From: Neolewinella marina
Lineage (GTDB): Bacteria > Bacteroidota > Bacteroidia > Chitinophagales > Saprospiraceae
Assembly: GCF_002631205.1 (NCBI RefSeq)
Contig: NZ_PDLO01000002.1
Coordinates: forward strand, 62,001-126,000
Direction of reading: 5' to 3'
DNA length: 64,000 nt
Shown: positions 25,068-34,538 of the stretch, piece after piece
Layout: every line of letters starts with the position of its first letter
How positions within the stretch are numbered: the first letter of the stretch is position 1
The notes under the pieces: generated by a model
Database searches by the model: none
Told to the model about the DNA's origin: nothing
The model's input: the letters and a program-made list of their open reading frames with translations, nothing else
Program-made: the position numbers and the translations under genes

Positions 25068-27689
25068 CTACCCGCTCCACCCCCCGGGGCGCCAGCGCAA
25101 TCCGATCACCCCCCAGACCCCGTACTGGGTGGAGGAGAGAAGCAGGGAATCGTCCTGGTCGGGTTTTCCGAGGTAGCGTTCGGAGGCGTGGTCGGTGGCG
25201 TTGTTGAGGCGGGCGTAGGCGGAGATGTCGCGGAATAGTTCGTAATCCGCGGCCAGGTCGAGGCTGATCACGGCGTTGATCCACACGGGTTGTCCGTCCT
25301 GCAAGAGGTCAAGGGTGGAGCTGCGGTAGTTACCGGCGATAACCAGGTTGAGGCGCTGCCGGGGGTTGCTGTACACCAGGCTCAGGTTGGCCGACCGCCG
25401 GGGGGCCTGGGCCAGGGTGGATTCTCCCCCACTCATTCCTTCCATGCGATAGTTGTTGAAGTTGACGTTGCCGTTCAGGTTCAGGTAGCGCCAGGTGGGG
25501 TTGAGGAAAGCCAGGTTCTGGTAGAAACCGAGCTCCACGCCCAGCAACCGCGCGTCGGCGGTATTGGCCAGGGAATAGCCCAGGGAGGGCTGGTCATTGA
25601 TGAGGGCAAATTCGGCGGTGCGCACCGTGGGGTTTTCCAGGAATTTGGCGTAGGCCCCGATGCTGATAAGGCCGTCGTTGCGACCGTATCGCTCGTAGGC
25701 CAGGTCGAAGTTCCGGCTGTAGGTGGGGTCGACGCCGGGGTTGCCCACGGAAAACACATCCAGGCGGGCCTGTCGCCGCTCCGCGTAGTCGATGGTCGGC
25801 ACCAGGGTGGCGTAGGGTACGCGGGCAATGGCCTCATAGTAGGCGAAGCGGAACTGCCGGTCGCGCCGGATCCGGTAGGTGACGTTGAGGCTCGGGAACA
25901 GGTCGCTGTACCCGGTAGAGTCGGTCAGGGGGGAGCGCGACAGGGCATAGCCCACGTCGGTATACTCGTACCGCAATCCGACCGAGGTGCTAAGGCGGGC
26001 GTTCCAGTTATTGACGTACATCAGGTAGCCGGCGGCAATCTCTTCGTTGGCGGTGTAGTTGGGGCCGGCGTCCAGGTCGGGATTCTCTACGAGGTCATCC
26101 TCCGTGGCTACGTCAGCGTAACCACCGGCCTCGATGGGTATACCCCGGTCTCCGTCCCGCCGCAGATAGAATTCCTGGTAGCTGCGCTCCTTGATGCGGT
26201 AGCGGGCCCCGACCCGCAGGAAGCTCGTCCGGGCGTCGTTGGTAAACCGGGTCAGGTTGATGCCGCCGATGGCAATGTCTTCTTCCAGGTTGAGGCGCTC
26301 CTGCTCGGTAGAGGTACGGGGCAGGCCCCGGTCGGGGTAGCGGGTATCTTCGGGGGTGAGGTTGCGGTAATCCTCCGTTGAAAAGGGCTCCGCTCCGCCG
26401 CCGGCCAGGGTATTGAAGGCCCGCAGGCGGTTCGGCAGCCGCTCGCTGGTACTGGCGAAGCTGAGGGCGTAGGCCAGCTGGGTTTTTGAAAAGTTGTTCT
26501 CCACCTCCAGGGCCACCATATTCAGGCGGCGCTCCTCCTTCCACTGGCTGGCAATACGGGTTTCCCGCTCCTCGTCCGCCCCCCAGAAGTTGGCCTCGCG
26601 GGTCAGCACCTCCTCGTCCACCGCGCTGTAGTTGTAGCTCAGCCGCAGGCGGTTGTAGATGCTGGGGCGCAGTTCCACGGCCCCGATCAGTCCCGTCTTG
26701 GCGGTTACCCGGTCGGTATCAATGGGCCGCACCCGGCTGATCTGCCGGCCCGTCACCCCGTTTTCACCGTAGTCAAAGCGCTGCATGCGGTTGCCGCGGG
26801 CGTGGCGGAAGTAGCTGCCGGCCATTAGTCCGTAGATGGTCTCATCGCTGAGTTCGGAGTTCAATACCGCCGCCGCCTGCTGGATGCCGGAACCCTGGGG
26901 ATTGAAGCCGTCGAAACCGAAGTTCTCCCCAAAACCGCCCTGGACCAGCACCTCAAACTGCCGTTCGGGCTGGCGGATGCGGAAGTCCACCGTTCCCCCG
27001 ATGGCGTCCGCGTCCATATCAGCGCTGCGGGCCTTGACCACCCGTACCTGCTCAACCAGGTTGGACTGGATGATGTCGAGGCTGCCCGCCCGGTCGGCTT
27101 CCGGCTGGACGGCCGGCAGCCGCTGCCCGTTCAGGCTGATGGCCGTGTACTGCTCCGGAAGGCCGCGCACCTGCACCAGCTCCCCCTCCCCCCGATTGCG
27201 GGTGATGGTAACGCCGGGCATTCGCTGAACGGTTTCGGCCAGGGTGATGTCGGGGTATTTATTGAAGAGCTCGGAGTGAATGATCGTTTGCTGGGTGATG
27301 GCCGACTGCTGCAACCGCAGGGCCTGGGCCTGGCCGGATGCCCGACGACCGTAGACGATTACCTCCCCCATCTCCACGAAGGATTCCCCCATGCGGATAT
27401 CCAGGTGAAGCTCCCGGTCGGTGGTGGACACCCGCACCACGGTATCAAAATTCTCGTAGCCGATGTAAGAGGCCAGGATACGGATGCGCCCCGGCGGAAC
27501 CTCTAGGCGGTAGTGGCCGTGCTCGTCGGTCACGTCGCCAATGACCGAGCCGACCACTTGCACCGAACACCCTACCAGGGTATCCCCCCCGATCCCGGTT
27601 ACCGTGCCGAATATTTCGGCTTCCTGGGCCGTCAGGGTAAGGGAAAACAGAAAAGCGCAGAACAGCTGACAGATGGAAAGATGACGCAT
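25068..27689 (-). CDS. TonB-dependent outer-membrane receptor
   Basis: 873 residues. A signal peptide (MRHLSICQLFCAFLFSLTLTAQ) is followed by a CarboxypepD_reg-like beta-sandwich (~24-105, FGTVTGIGGDTLVGCSVQVVGSVIGD), a TonB-box/plug domain (~115-235, with VQRMPGVTITRNRGEGELVQVRGLPEQYTAISLNGQRLP), and a 22-strand barrel to the C-terminus (GVWGVIGLRWRPG). It imports a bulky or scarce substrate across the outer membrane using TonB energy. No SusD-like lipoprotein is adjacent, so it is not a standard SusC of a SusCD pair, and the substrate is unknown. The plug style resembles the CirA/TonB-dep_Rec_1 group more than SusC. Confidence 0.92.
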   Translation of the reverse strand: MRHLSICQLFCAFLFSLTLTAQEAEIFGTVTGIGGDTLVGCSVQVVGSVIGDVTDEHGHYRLEVPPGRIRILASYIGYENFDTVVRVSTTDRELHLDIRMGESFVEMGEVIVYGRRASGQAQALRLQQSAITQQTIIHSELFNKYPDITLAETVQRMPGVTITRNRGEGELVQVRGLPEQYTAISLNGQRLPAVQPEADRAGSLDIIQSNLVEQVRVVKARSADMDADAIGGTVDFRIRQPERQFEVLVQGGFGENFGFDGFNPQGSGIQQAAAVLNSELSDETIYGLMAGSYFRHARGNRMQRFDYGENGVTGRQISRVRPIDTDRVTAKTGLIGAVELRPSIYNRLRLSYNYSAVDEEVLTREANFWGADEERETRIASQWKEERRLNMVALEVENNFSKTQLAYALSFASTSERLPNRLRAFNTLAGGGAEPFSTEDYRNLTPEDTRYPDRGLPRTSTEQERLNLEEDIAIGGINLTRFTNDARTSFLRVGARYRIKERSYQEFYLRRDGDRGIPIEAGGYADVATEDDLVENPDLDAGPNYTANEEIAAGYLMYVNNWNARLSTSVGLRYEYTDVGYALSRSPLTDSTGYSDLFPSLNVTYRIRRDRQFRFAYYEAIARVPYATLVPTIDYAERRQARLDVFSVGNPGVDPTYSRNFDLAYERYGRNDGLISIGAYAKFLENPTVRTAEFALINDQPSLGYSLANTADARLLGVELGFYQNLAFLNPTWRYLNLNGNVNFNNYRMEGMSGGESTLAQAPRRSANLSLVYSNPRQRLNLVIAGNYRSSTLDLLQDGQPVWINAVISLDLAADYELFRDISAYARLNNATDHASERYLGKPDQDDSLLLSSTQYGVWGVIGLRWRPGGWSG

Positions 27690-27762
27690 ACCGACTAAAG
27701 CGACCCTAGGGATTCTTTTGTTTACCGCCGGATTTATAATTTGTCCGACTCAAGCCCCGACC

Positions 27763-28704
27763 ATGACCCCAACCCCAAAGATTGTCTTTCTCGACGCTTC
27801 TTCACTAAGTGACCTTCCCGCCTTTGACCGACTGAATGAAGTGGGCGACTTTACGTCCTACGACCTTACCGAGCCTTCGGAGGTCCCCGAACGGGCCGCG
27901 GACGCCCAGGTGATCATCACCAACAAACTGGAAATTACCGCGGAGGTCATCGAGCAACTCCCCGAACTGAAGCTCATTTGCGTCTCCGCCACCGGCACCA
28001 ACAACGTGGACCACAAGGCGGCGGAAAAACGGAACATCCCGGTGCGCAATGTAGCCGGCTATAGCACCGATTCGGTGGCCCAGCTCACGCTTACGGCCTA
28101 CTTCACCGTGGCCATGGACCTGCTCCACCTCAACGAACTGGTGTACAACGGCGCGTACAGCAAGGCGCGCGACTTCACCATGTGGCGCCACCCCTTTCAC
28201 GAACTTCCCGGCAAGCGCTTCGGCATCATCGGCCTCGGCGCCATCGGCCAACGGGTAGCCGAACTGGCCGCCTGCTACGGCGCCGAAGTGGTGTACCACA
28301 GCATCAGCGGCTCCGACCACGACGTGCCCTACCGCCGAGTGGACCTCGAGGAACTCCTCACCACCTCCGACGTCGTCAGCATCCACTGCGCCCTTTCCGA
28401 CGATACCCGCCACCTGATCGGTTACGCGGAGCTCGAGCGGATGAAGTCCACGGCCTACCTGATCAATATGGCCCGGGGGGGCATCGTAGTGGAGGCCGAC
28501 CTGGCACGGGCCATCGACGCCCGGGAGATCGCCGGGGCGGCGGTCGACACCTTCTCCACCGAGCCGCTACCGGACGACCACCCCTACCTGGGAGTAAAGC
28601 AGCGGGAGCACCTGCTGCTCACCCCCCACGTGGCCTGGGCCAGCGTGGAGGCCCGCACCCGCCTGATCGACGGCGTCATCGAGAACATCAAAGCGGGCTG
28701 GTAA
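27763..28704 (+). CDS. D-2-hydroxyacid dehydrogenase (NAD-dependent, glycerate/hydroxypyruvate type)
   Basis: Cytosolic oxidoreductase of 313 residues from the ATG at 27763. Shows the Rossmann fingerprint GLGAIGQRVAELAACYGAEV, and the catalytic triad regions: Arg in NMARGGIVVE, Glu in DTFSTEPLP, and His in LTPHVAWAS. Family members interconvert 2-keto and D-2-hydroxy acids such as hydroxypyruvate and D-glycerate; the sequence SATGTNNVDHKAA is typical of the hydroxypyruvate/glycerate subgroup. A TATAATTTG sequence ~25 bp before the start, with TTTTG 16 bases further up, may be the promoter. It is divergent from the TonB receptor and followed after 3 bp by the next gene, which suggests an operon. 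Confidence 0.88.
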   Translation: MTPTPKIVFLDASSLSDLPAFDRLNEVGDFTSYDLTEPSEVPERAADAQVIITNKLEITAEVIEQLPELKLICVSATGTNNVDHKAAEKRNIPVRNVAGYSTDSVAQLTLTAYFTVAMDLLHLNELVYNGAYSKARDFTMWRHPFHELPGKRFGIIGLGAIGQRVAELAACYGAEVVYHSISGSDHDVPYRRVDLEELLTTSDVVSIHCALSDDTRHLIGYAELERMKSTAYLINMARGGIVVEADLARAIDAREIAGAAVDTFSTEPLPDDHPYLGVKQREHLLLTPHVAWASVEARTRLIDGVIENIKAGW

Positions 28705-28707
28705 GGA

Positions 28708-30759
28708 ATGATCGCTTTTCCCTGGCACCCGCGCTCCGCCGCCCTCCTGCTTCTGCTGGTGATTGGCGCTGCGGTGGGTGCACAGACGGAAGCGGAAATC
28801 GTTCAACTGGTAGAGGACGTCGTGGCCCAACAGGCCGAGGAGGGTGGCGAGTTCACCTATAATGCCGCCTTAGCCGAGCTGGAAACCTACGCCCGGCGAC
28901 CGCTCGACCTGAACGCCGCCACACCGGAAGAACTCGGGGCCCTCTACCTGCTCACGCCCCCGCAGATCGACCGCCTCCTGGCCTACCGGGAACGGCTCGG
29001 GGGCTTCATCAGCATCTACGAACTGCAGGCCGTGCCAGGGCTGGACCTGGAGACCATCCGCCGCCTGCTGCCTTACGTGCGGGTCGGGGGCGGACTAGAT
29101 GACGTGAACGTGCCCCTGACCTCCCTCTTTACCGGAGGCAATCGAGAGCTCTTCCTGAGGACCGGAGCACGACTGGAGCGGGCACGCGGCTACCAGGGGC
29201 CCCAACCTGCCTACGCGGGAGGCCCACTGCGCCTCTACTCCAAATACCGTCAGCGCTACGGCAAGCAACTCAGCCTGGGAATGGTGGCCGAAAAGGACCC
29301 GGGAGAAGCACTCCTCGGCCGGGGGGGCGGGGTGGACTACTTCAGTGCCCACCTCTTCCTGCGCAATCTCAACCCCCGAATACAGGCCCTGGCCCTGGGC
29401 GATTTTTCGGTCAGTTTCGGTCAGGGGCTGATCCTGTACACGGGTTTCGGCTTCGGCAAGAGCAGCTACACCACTAGCGTGGCGCGCACCTCCCCTACCC
29501 TTCAGCCCTACGCCAGCGTGAACGAATTCAACTTCATGCGGGGAGCGGGGCTCACCCTGACCCTGGGCAAGCATACTGAACTCACCTTGTTCGCCAGCCG
29601 ACGCGCGCGCACCGCGAACGTGGCCCACGACTCCGTAAGCGTAACCTCCCTGGACCTCAGCGGCTACCACCGTACCGCAGGGGAAAGGGACGACCGCAAC
29701 AGCCTGCGGCAGAGCAGCTACGGAGGCAGCCTGCGCTACCGGCCCTTCGAGCGGCTGCAACTGGGATTGAACGTACTCGGGGAACACCTCAGTCGCCCCC
29801 TCCGGCCCACGTCCCGACCCTATAACCAGTTCTATTTCCAGGGCAGCGATCTGCACAACGTGAGCGTCGACTACCGCTACCGCCTGAGGAACTTTTCCTT
29901 CTTTGGCGAGGTCGCAGGTGCCGTGGGCGCGGGAACGGCCATGCTCCACGGCCTCAACCTGGGGCTGGATCGCCGCGCCGACGTGGCCCTGGTCTACCGC
30001 AACTACGGTCGGAACTACCAGGCCCTCAGCGCCCAGCCCTTCGGCGAAGCGGGGGGCGGACGCAACGAGGAGGGTATTTACCTGGGGCTCGAGCTGCGCC
30101 CCGCCACCCGCTGGCGCATCAATGCCTACTACGACCTCTGGCGGCACGAGTGGCTGCGCTTCAACCTCGATGCGCCCACCGCCGGTCGGGAATACCGCCT
30201 GCGCCTGACCTACGCCGTGCGCCGCAAGCTGGACAGCTACCTCGAGATCCGGGGAGAAACCAAGGGTGCGGGCCGGGGACGCGACGCCCTTGCGAAAGTT
30301 GATGCTGTGGTGGACCGTACCCGCTTCCAGTCGCGGTTGCACCTGGGCTACCATCTAAGTCCGGTGGTGGAGTGGCGCAGCCGGATCGACCTGGGGTATA
30401 CCCGGTATGCCTCCGAATACGCCCAACGCGGGGGCATGGTGTACCAGGACCTCCTCTACCGGCCCACCGGCCCCCTGAGCCTCACCGCCCGGGTAGCCGC
30501 CTACGCCACGCCGGGATACGACGTCCGCTTCTACGAGTATGAGAATGGCCTGACCTACAACGCCTACGTGCTGCCCTACTACGGCGAAGGGTTGCGGAGC
30601 TACCTGTTGGTGCGCTACAAGGGCATTCGCGGACTGACCCTTGAGGCTCGCCTGGCCCGCAGTCAGACTACCGACGGTGCCACCTTCGGCAGCGGGCAGG
30701 AGGCTACCGACCGCACCCACCGGACCGACGTGGCGGGGCAGGTGATCTGGCGGTGGTAA
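28708..30759 (+). CDS. Helix-hairpin-helix domain protein with predicted outer-membrane barrel
   Basis: 683 residues: signal peptide (LLLLLVIGAAVGAQ), then a ComEA-like double helix-hairpin-helix region at ~60-130 (LDLNAATPEELGALYLLTPPQIDRLLAYRERLGGFISIYELQAVPGL), and ~550 residues of alternating beta-strands rich in Arg/Tyr/Phe that look like an outer-membrane barrel (GDFSVSFGQGLILYTGFGFGK). Such HhH-barrel proteins are common in Bacteroidota, and their function is unknown to me. HhH motifs in ComEA bind DNA, so a role in DNA handling at the outer membrane is possible but unproven. It starts 3 bp after the dehydrogenase stop. Confidence 0.75.
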   Translation: MIAFPWHPRSAALLLLLVIGAAVGAQTEAEIVQLVEDVVAQQAEEGGEFTYNAALAELETYARRPLDLNAATPEELGALYLLTPPQIDRLLAYRERLGGFISIYELQAVPGLDLETIRRLLPYVRVGGGLDDVNVPLTSLFTGGNRELFLRTGARLERARGYQGPQPAYAGGPLRLYSKYRQRYGKQLSLGMVAEKDPGEALLGRGGGVDYFSAHLFLRNLNPRIQALALGDFSVSFGQGLILYTGFGFGKSSYTTSVARTSPTLQPYASVNEFNFMRGAGLTLTLGKHTELTLFASRRARTANVAHDSVSVTSLDLSGYHRTAGERDDRNSLRQSSYGGSLRYRPFERLQLGLNVLGEHLSRPLRPTSRPYNQFYFQGSDLHNVSVDYRYRLRNFSFFGEVAGAVGAGTAMLHGLNLGLDRRADVALVYRNYGRNYQALSAQPFGEAGGGRNEEGIYLGLELRPATRWRINAYYDLWRHEWLRFNLDAPTAGREYRLRLTYAVRRKLDSYLEIRGETKGAGRGRDALAKVDAVVDRTRFQSRLHLGYHLSPVVEWRSRIDLGYTRYASEYAQRGGMVYQDLLYRPTGPLSLTARVAAYATPGYDVRFYEYENGLTYNAYVLPYYGEGLRSYLLVRYKGIRGLTLEARLARSQTTDGATFGSGQEATDRTHRTDVAGQVIWRW

Positions 30760-30776
30760 AGCCGGGAGATTGGGCG

Positions 30777-31139
30777 TTAAACATCCTCCACGAAAAACAC
30801 CGCGTTGCCATTCGGATCGTACAGCCCGAACTCGTGGGTGCCCCAGGCGGTATCCCGGCGGAGGGCATCGGAAGCGACACCTCCGCGGCGGACGATCTCC
30901 GCGAACCACGACTCAATGTCACCAACGAAGATGCGGATAACGGAGCCGCCCAGCAGGGGGTCGGCGGGCGTTCCGGCGTGCCACTAAAGGTGGAGAAAAT
31001 GGCGGTTCCGCTGCAGCACGGCGTACCTCCCGTCGTGGAACACCGGCTGGAACCCAAGTATTTCCTCGTACCAAAGTACGTCCCGGGGGATGTCCGCACT
31101 GGGCAGTACGGGGGTGATGTGCAGCAGTTGTTGGTCCAT
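30777..31139 (-). pseudogene. VOC (glyoxalase-like) gene interrupted by one in-frame amber codon
   Basis: Translating the minus strand from ATG 31139 gives a clean VOC-family protein: MDQQLLHITPVLPSADIPRD, then VLWYEEILGFQPVFHDGRYA, then RNRHFLHL, a TAG at 30984-30986 (codon 52), then WHAGTPADPLLGGSVIRIFV and, in the same frame, FAEIVRRGGVASDAL, WGTHEFGLYDPNGNAVFFVE and a final TAA. Homologues usually have Gln before WH, so a CAG-to-TAG change explains the stop. No frameshift is present and both halves keep family motifs, so the decay is recent, or the codon is read through, or it is a base-call error. The gene lies 13 bp downstream of the lipid kinase gene and is probably in its operon. Confidence 0.85.
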
Positions 31140-31152
31140 GGAACCGACGAAG

Positions 31153-32049
31153 TTATGCCCCGCACCGGACCTTGAGGCGGGCCTTTGTGAGTTCGGCCCT
31201 TACCGGACTGCTGCCCAGATACTCCCCGTCGGCCTCCAGACCGGTGGTTCCTTCTACCGTGATTACCGAGGCGTGGGTGGTGGTGACGCCGGGGACCTGG
31301 CCGATGCTCCCCGTATAGAGCCGCCAGCCGTTGGCGGCAATCCGGTGCAGGGGAACGTCTACGGCGTAGGTGAGAGCCAGGGTATCCGCCGTGGGTTCGG
31401 CGTGGGGCAGGACGCGCATGCCTCCGCCCTTGCAGCGCCCCATACCGAAGCCGATGGTGTGGAATTGGCCTGCCACGCGGGTGCCGTCGTAGGTAAGGGT
31501 CAGCGCCGGCGGGCGGTAAGTTGGCAGGTGGAGGGCCGTCAGGAAGGGGTACAGCAGGCGGTGCTTGTAACCGGCCGTGGCGGATCGGCGTACCACTTCG
31601 GCGTCGTAGGCAAGTCCCGCGGCGTTGACGAAGTAACGCAGGTTCCCGTCCCCGTATGCCAGCTGGCCGATGCGGTGGAGGATGGTGCGGTCCTCCTCCA
31701 CCATCTGTAGCCACTGCAGGATATGACGGGGTACGCCCAGCGAACGGCACCAGTCGTTTCCGGATCCGAGGGGGAGCGGGGTGTAGGTACAGGCCTGGGT
31801 GAGTCCTCGATTTACGGCTGCATTGACCAGGTCGTGGTGGGTGCCGTCGCCGCCTACGCCCACGATTTCGCGGTGGACGGCCCCGACGGCGGACTCGAGG
31901 CGATCGGCCAGGGAATGTTGGCGGTCGGCGACGGAGAAGGTGGCTTTCGGCAACCGCTTCAGCAGCACCGGCCAGGCGTAGCGCCACCAGCGTGCTGCCC
32001 GCCCGCCGGCGGCGGCGGGGTTGACGATGAAGTGGGGCGCGGAGATCAT
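31153..32049 (-). CDS. Diacylglycerol kinase family lipid kinase (DagK/YegS-like)
   Basis: 298-residue cytosolic or membrane-associated kinase. The catalytic domain starts HFIVNPAAAGGRAAR and contains the GGDGT nucleotide-binding motif (VGVGGDGTHHDLVNA), PLGSGNDWCRSLG and GFGMGRCKGGGMRVLPHA. The C-terminal beta-sandwich ends EADGEYLGSSPVRAEL, which is the usual DagK/YegS layout. It phosphorylates a lipid with a free hydroxyl, such as diacylglycerol or a sphingoid base; Bacteroidota members can act on sphingolipids, but the substrate is not readable from sequence. The interrupted VOC gene follows directly. Confidence 0.88.
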   Translation of the reverse strand: MISAPHFIVNPAAAGGRAARWWRYAWPVLLKRLPKATFSVADRQHSLADRLESAVGAVHREIVGVGGDGTHHDLVNAAVNRGLTQACTYTPLPLGSGNDWCRSLGVPRHILQWLQMVEEDRTILHRIGQLAYGDGNLRYFVNAAGLAYDAEVVRRSATAGYKHRLLYPFLTALHLPTYRPPALTLTYDGTRVAGQFHTIGFGMGRCKGGGMRVLPHAEPTADTLALTYAVDVPLHRIAANGWRLYTGSIGQVPGVTTTHASVITVEGTTGLEADGEYLGSSPVRAELTKARLKVRCGA

Positions 32050-32234
32050 ATTGCAATAGTACGGAAGTGAATGTTGGCCCCCGCCGTTTGTCTATGCAGG
32101 GTGTTCCCTCGTCCTTTTTCGGCTGGATTCTTCGTATTATGAGTAATCTTGGTCCCCATCACTCATTTTGACTTTTCCGGTGAGCCTGGGAATCCTTCCT
32201 TCCTCCCAAGCCACCCTGTTACAAGCTCTACCCC

Positions 32235-33209
32235 ATGACTGACCTATCCAGCGCACCCGTGATCGAGGTTCGGAACGTCCGCAAGGCCTACGGCGAGAAG
32301 GTAGCCGTCGACGACGTATCCTTCGCCATGCCCCCGGATGCGATCCTGGGTCTGCTGGGACCCAACGGTGCCGGTAAGACCAGCCTGATCCGCATGATCA
32401 CCACCATTACGGCTCCGGACAGCGGCGCCATCTACTTTTCCGGCCAACCGCTGAGTGGCTATCACCCCCGGCAGATCGGCTACCTGCCCGAGGAACGCGG
32501 CCTCTACAAATCAATGTTCGTGGGGGAGCAACTCCTCTACCTCGGCCAACTCAAGGGCATGAGCGCCCGCGACGCCGAGGACCGCGCCCGGGAATGGCTG
32601 GCCAAGTTCGAGTTGGAAGGACAGTGGAAGAAAAAAGTCGAAGAACTCAGCAAGGGCATGCAGCAGCAGGTGCAGTTCATCGCCACCGTGCTGCACGACC
32701 CCAAGCTGCTGATCCTGGACGAGCCCTTCAGCGGCCTTGACCCCGTTAATGCCAACCGGATGCGGGCGGAAATCCTGCGGCTCCACGCCGACGGAACGGC
32801 CGTTATCTTCAGTACCCACCGCATGGAGCAGGTGGAGGAACTCTGTGAGTACATCGTCCTGATCGACCACGGCCGCAACATATTACAGGGTAAGGTGAGG
32901 GACATCCGCCGGGAATTTAACGAGCACCGCTACCGCCTGACCTACTCCGGTGCCCTGCCCGCGGCGGTCGGCGAGCGCCACCACCTGATGAACCCGACGG
33001 TATCCACCGTGGACATCCAGCTCGCCCCCGGCGAGAGCAGCAACGACCTGCTGCGCAGTCTCCTCAACCTGGGCGTCCAGATCCAGGGCTTCCAGGAGCT
33101 GCTGCCCAGCCTCAACGAAATCTTCATCAAGCGGGTCACCCGCCTGGACAAGTCCGCCACCCCCGAGCCCCGGACCGCCACCACTCCTTCCGCCCACGCC
33201 AACCACTAA
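32235..33209 (+). CDS. ABC transporter ATP-binding protein (NatA-like)
   Basis: 324-residue nucleotide-binding subunit: Walker A GPNGAGKTS (about 43-51), signature LSKGMQQQVQ, Walker B LLILDEPFSGLDP, and H-loop FSTHRM. The C-terminal ~90 residues are the DUF4162-type domain common in NatA and bacitracin/multidrug exporters. It pairs with the permease that starts 7 bp downstream. NatAB-type systems expel Na+ or drugs from the cytoplasm; here the substrate is unknown. The long proline-threonine tail (TPEPRTATTPSAHANH) is unusual but minor. Confidence 0.92.
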   Translation: MTDLSSAPVIEVRNVRKAYGEKVAVDDVSFAMPPDAILGLLGPNGAGKTSLIRMITTITAPDSGAIYFSGQPLSGYHPRQIGYLPEERGLYKSMFVGEQLLYLGQLKGMSARDAEDRAREWLAKFELEGQWKKKVEELSKGMQQQVQFIATVLHDPKLLILDEPFSGLDPVNANRMRAEILRLHADGTAVIFSTHRMEQVEELCEYIVLIDHGRNILQGKVRDIRREFNEHRYRLTYSGALPAAVGERHHLMNPTVSTVDIQLAPGESSNDLLRSLLNLGVQIQGFQELLPSLNEIFIKRVTRLDKSATPEPRTATTPSAHANH

Positions 33210-33215
33210 GCTACC

Positions 33216-34538
33216 ATGTCGAATCTCTGGCTCGTTATCCGCCGCGAGTACCTCACCCGCGTACGCCGCCGCTCCTTCATCCTGGCCACCCTCCTCACCC
33301 CGGTGGGGCTGGCCCTCTTCGTGGTTATCGCCAACGCCGTTTTCAGCTACGAGAACGACGACGTCAAACGGATCGCCGTCATCGACGACGGCAACCTCTT
33401 CCAGGGTGCCCTGCCCGACGAGAACGGACTCTACTTCCGCTTCGTGGACCAGCCCCTCAATGAATTGCGGGAGCACCCCGAGGACAACCGCGATTTCTCG
33501 GGCATCCTGGTAATCCCCGAAGTGACCAATCCCCGCAGCCGCAATTTCCGGGTGCAGCTGTTCAGCGACGAGACCCTCAGCATTGATGCCCAGTCGCGCA
33601 TCAAGCGGCGGGTGGCCGACGCCCTGCGCGACTACAAGATCGAGGCCCTGGAGATCGACCAGTCCACCCTGGCCAGCCTCGACACCGACGTCAACATCAG
33701 CGTGCGCAGCCTCACCGCTACCGCCGAGGGCGAGTCCGACGACCGCAGCATGGCCGCGGCCATCGGGGCCGGTATCGGCACCGTGATGGGATTCCTGATG
33801 TACATCTCCGTCTTCGTCTACGGTATGATGGTGATGCGGTCGGTGATGGAAGAGAAGACCAACCGGATCGTGGAGGTCGTGATCTCATCGGTGCGCCCCT
33901 TCACCCTGCTGCTGGGCAAGATCATCGGCGTTGGAGCCCTGGGCCTCACCCAGGTACTGGCGTGGATGATCATGATTCCCGGATTGCTTTTTCTGGTCGG
34001 GCTGTTCTTCGGCCTCGATGCAGAACCCAGCCAGATGCCAAACAGCCCGGATATCGATCCGGAGGAAATGCAGTCCATGGTCGCGAAGCTGGCTGGTGGA
34101 CTTTCCGACCTGAACTGGTGGCTTATTCTGCCCTGCTTCATCCTCTACTTCTTGGGCGGCTACTTCATGTACGCGGCCCTCTTTGCGGCCGTTGGCAGCG
34201 CCATGGGCGACGATATGGGCGAGAGTCAGACGCTCACCATCCCCATCACCATCCCGGTCATCCTGGCCTTCTACATCATGATGGCGGCTATCCAGAACCC
34301 GAATTCCAGCCTGGCGGTATGGTCCTCGATCTTCCCCCTCTTCGCGCCCATCGTCATGCCGGCGCGCCTGGCGTTCGACCCGCCCCTGTGGCAGGTTGCC
34401 CTCAGCCTGGTGGTCGTATTCCTATTCGCTGCCCTGATGGTATGGATGGCCTCGCGAATCTACCGCATCGGCATCCTGAACTACGGTAAAAAGTCCAGCC
34501 TCAAGGATATGGGCCGCTGGATCACGGCGAAGTACTAG
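33216..34538 (+). CDS. ABC-2 type transporter permease (NatB-like)
   Basis: 440 residues with the ABC-2 exporter layout: one N-terminal membrane helix (SFILATLLTPVGLALFVVIANAVF), a ~140-residue extracytoplasmic domain, then about five helices from VMGFLMYISVFVYGMMVMRS onward. The coupling segment EEKTNRIVEVVISSVRPFTLLLGKIIGVGALGL is a strong family hallmark. It forms an exporter with the ATPase encoded just upstream in the same operon. The stop overlaps the stop of the convergent small gene by two to three bases. Confidence 0.92.
   Translation: MSNLWLVIRREYLTRVRRRSFILATLLTPVGLALFVVIANAVFSYENDDVKRIAVIDDGNLFQGALPDENGLYFRFVDQPLNELREHPEDNRDFSGILVIPEVTNPRSRNFRVQLFSDETLSIDAQSRIKRRVADALRDYKIEALEIDQSTLASLDTDVNISVRSLTATAEGESDDRSMAAAIGAGIGTVMGFLMYISVFVYGMMVMRSVMEEKTNRIVEVVISSVRPFTLLLGKIIGVGALGLTQVLAWMIMIPGLLFLVGLFFGLDAEPSQMPNSPDIDPEEMQSMVAKLAGGLSDLNWWLILPCFILYFLGGYFMYAALFAAVGSAMGDDMGESQTLTIPITIPVILAFYIMMAAIQNPNSSLAVWSSIFPLFAPIVMPARLAFDPPLWQVALSLVVVFLFAALMVWMASRIYRIGILNYGKKSSLKDMGRWITAKY

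Noticed and set aside
25068-27689. TonB receptor as SusC of a polysaccharide locus
   Set aside because: No SusD-like gene is adjacent and flanking genes are dnaN and a dehydrogenase, so only a general TonB-dependent receptor call is supported.
30704-32056. 450-codon minus ORF covering the lipid kinase and VOC genes
   Set aside because: It is in a different frame from the recognisable kinase and VOC proteins and has Arg/Pro-rich shadow composition.
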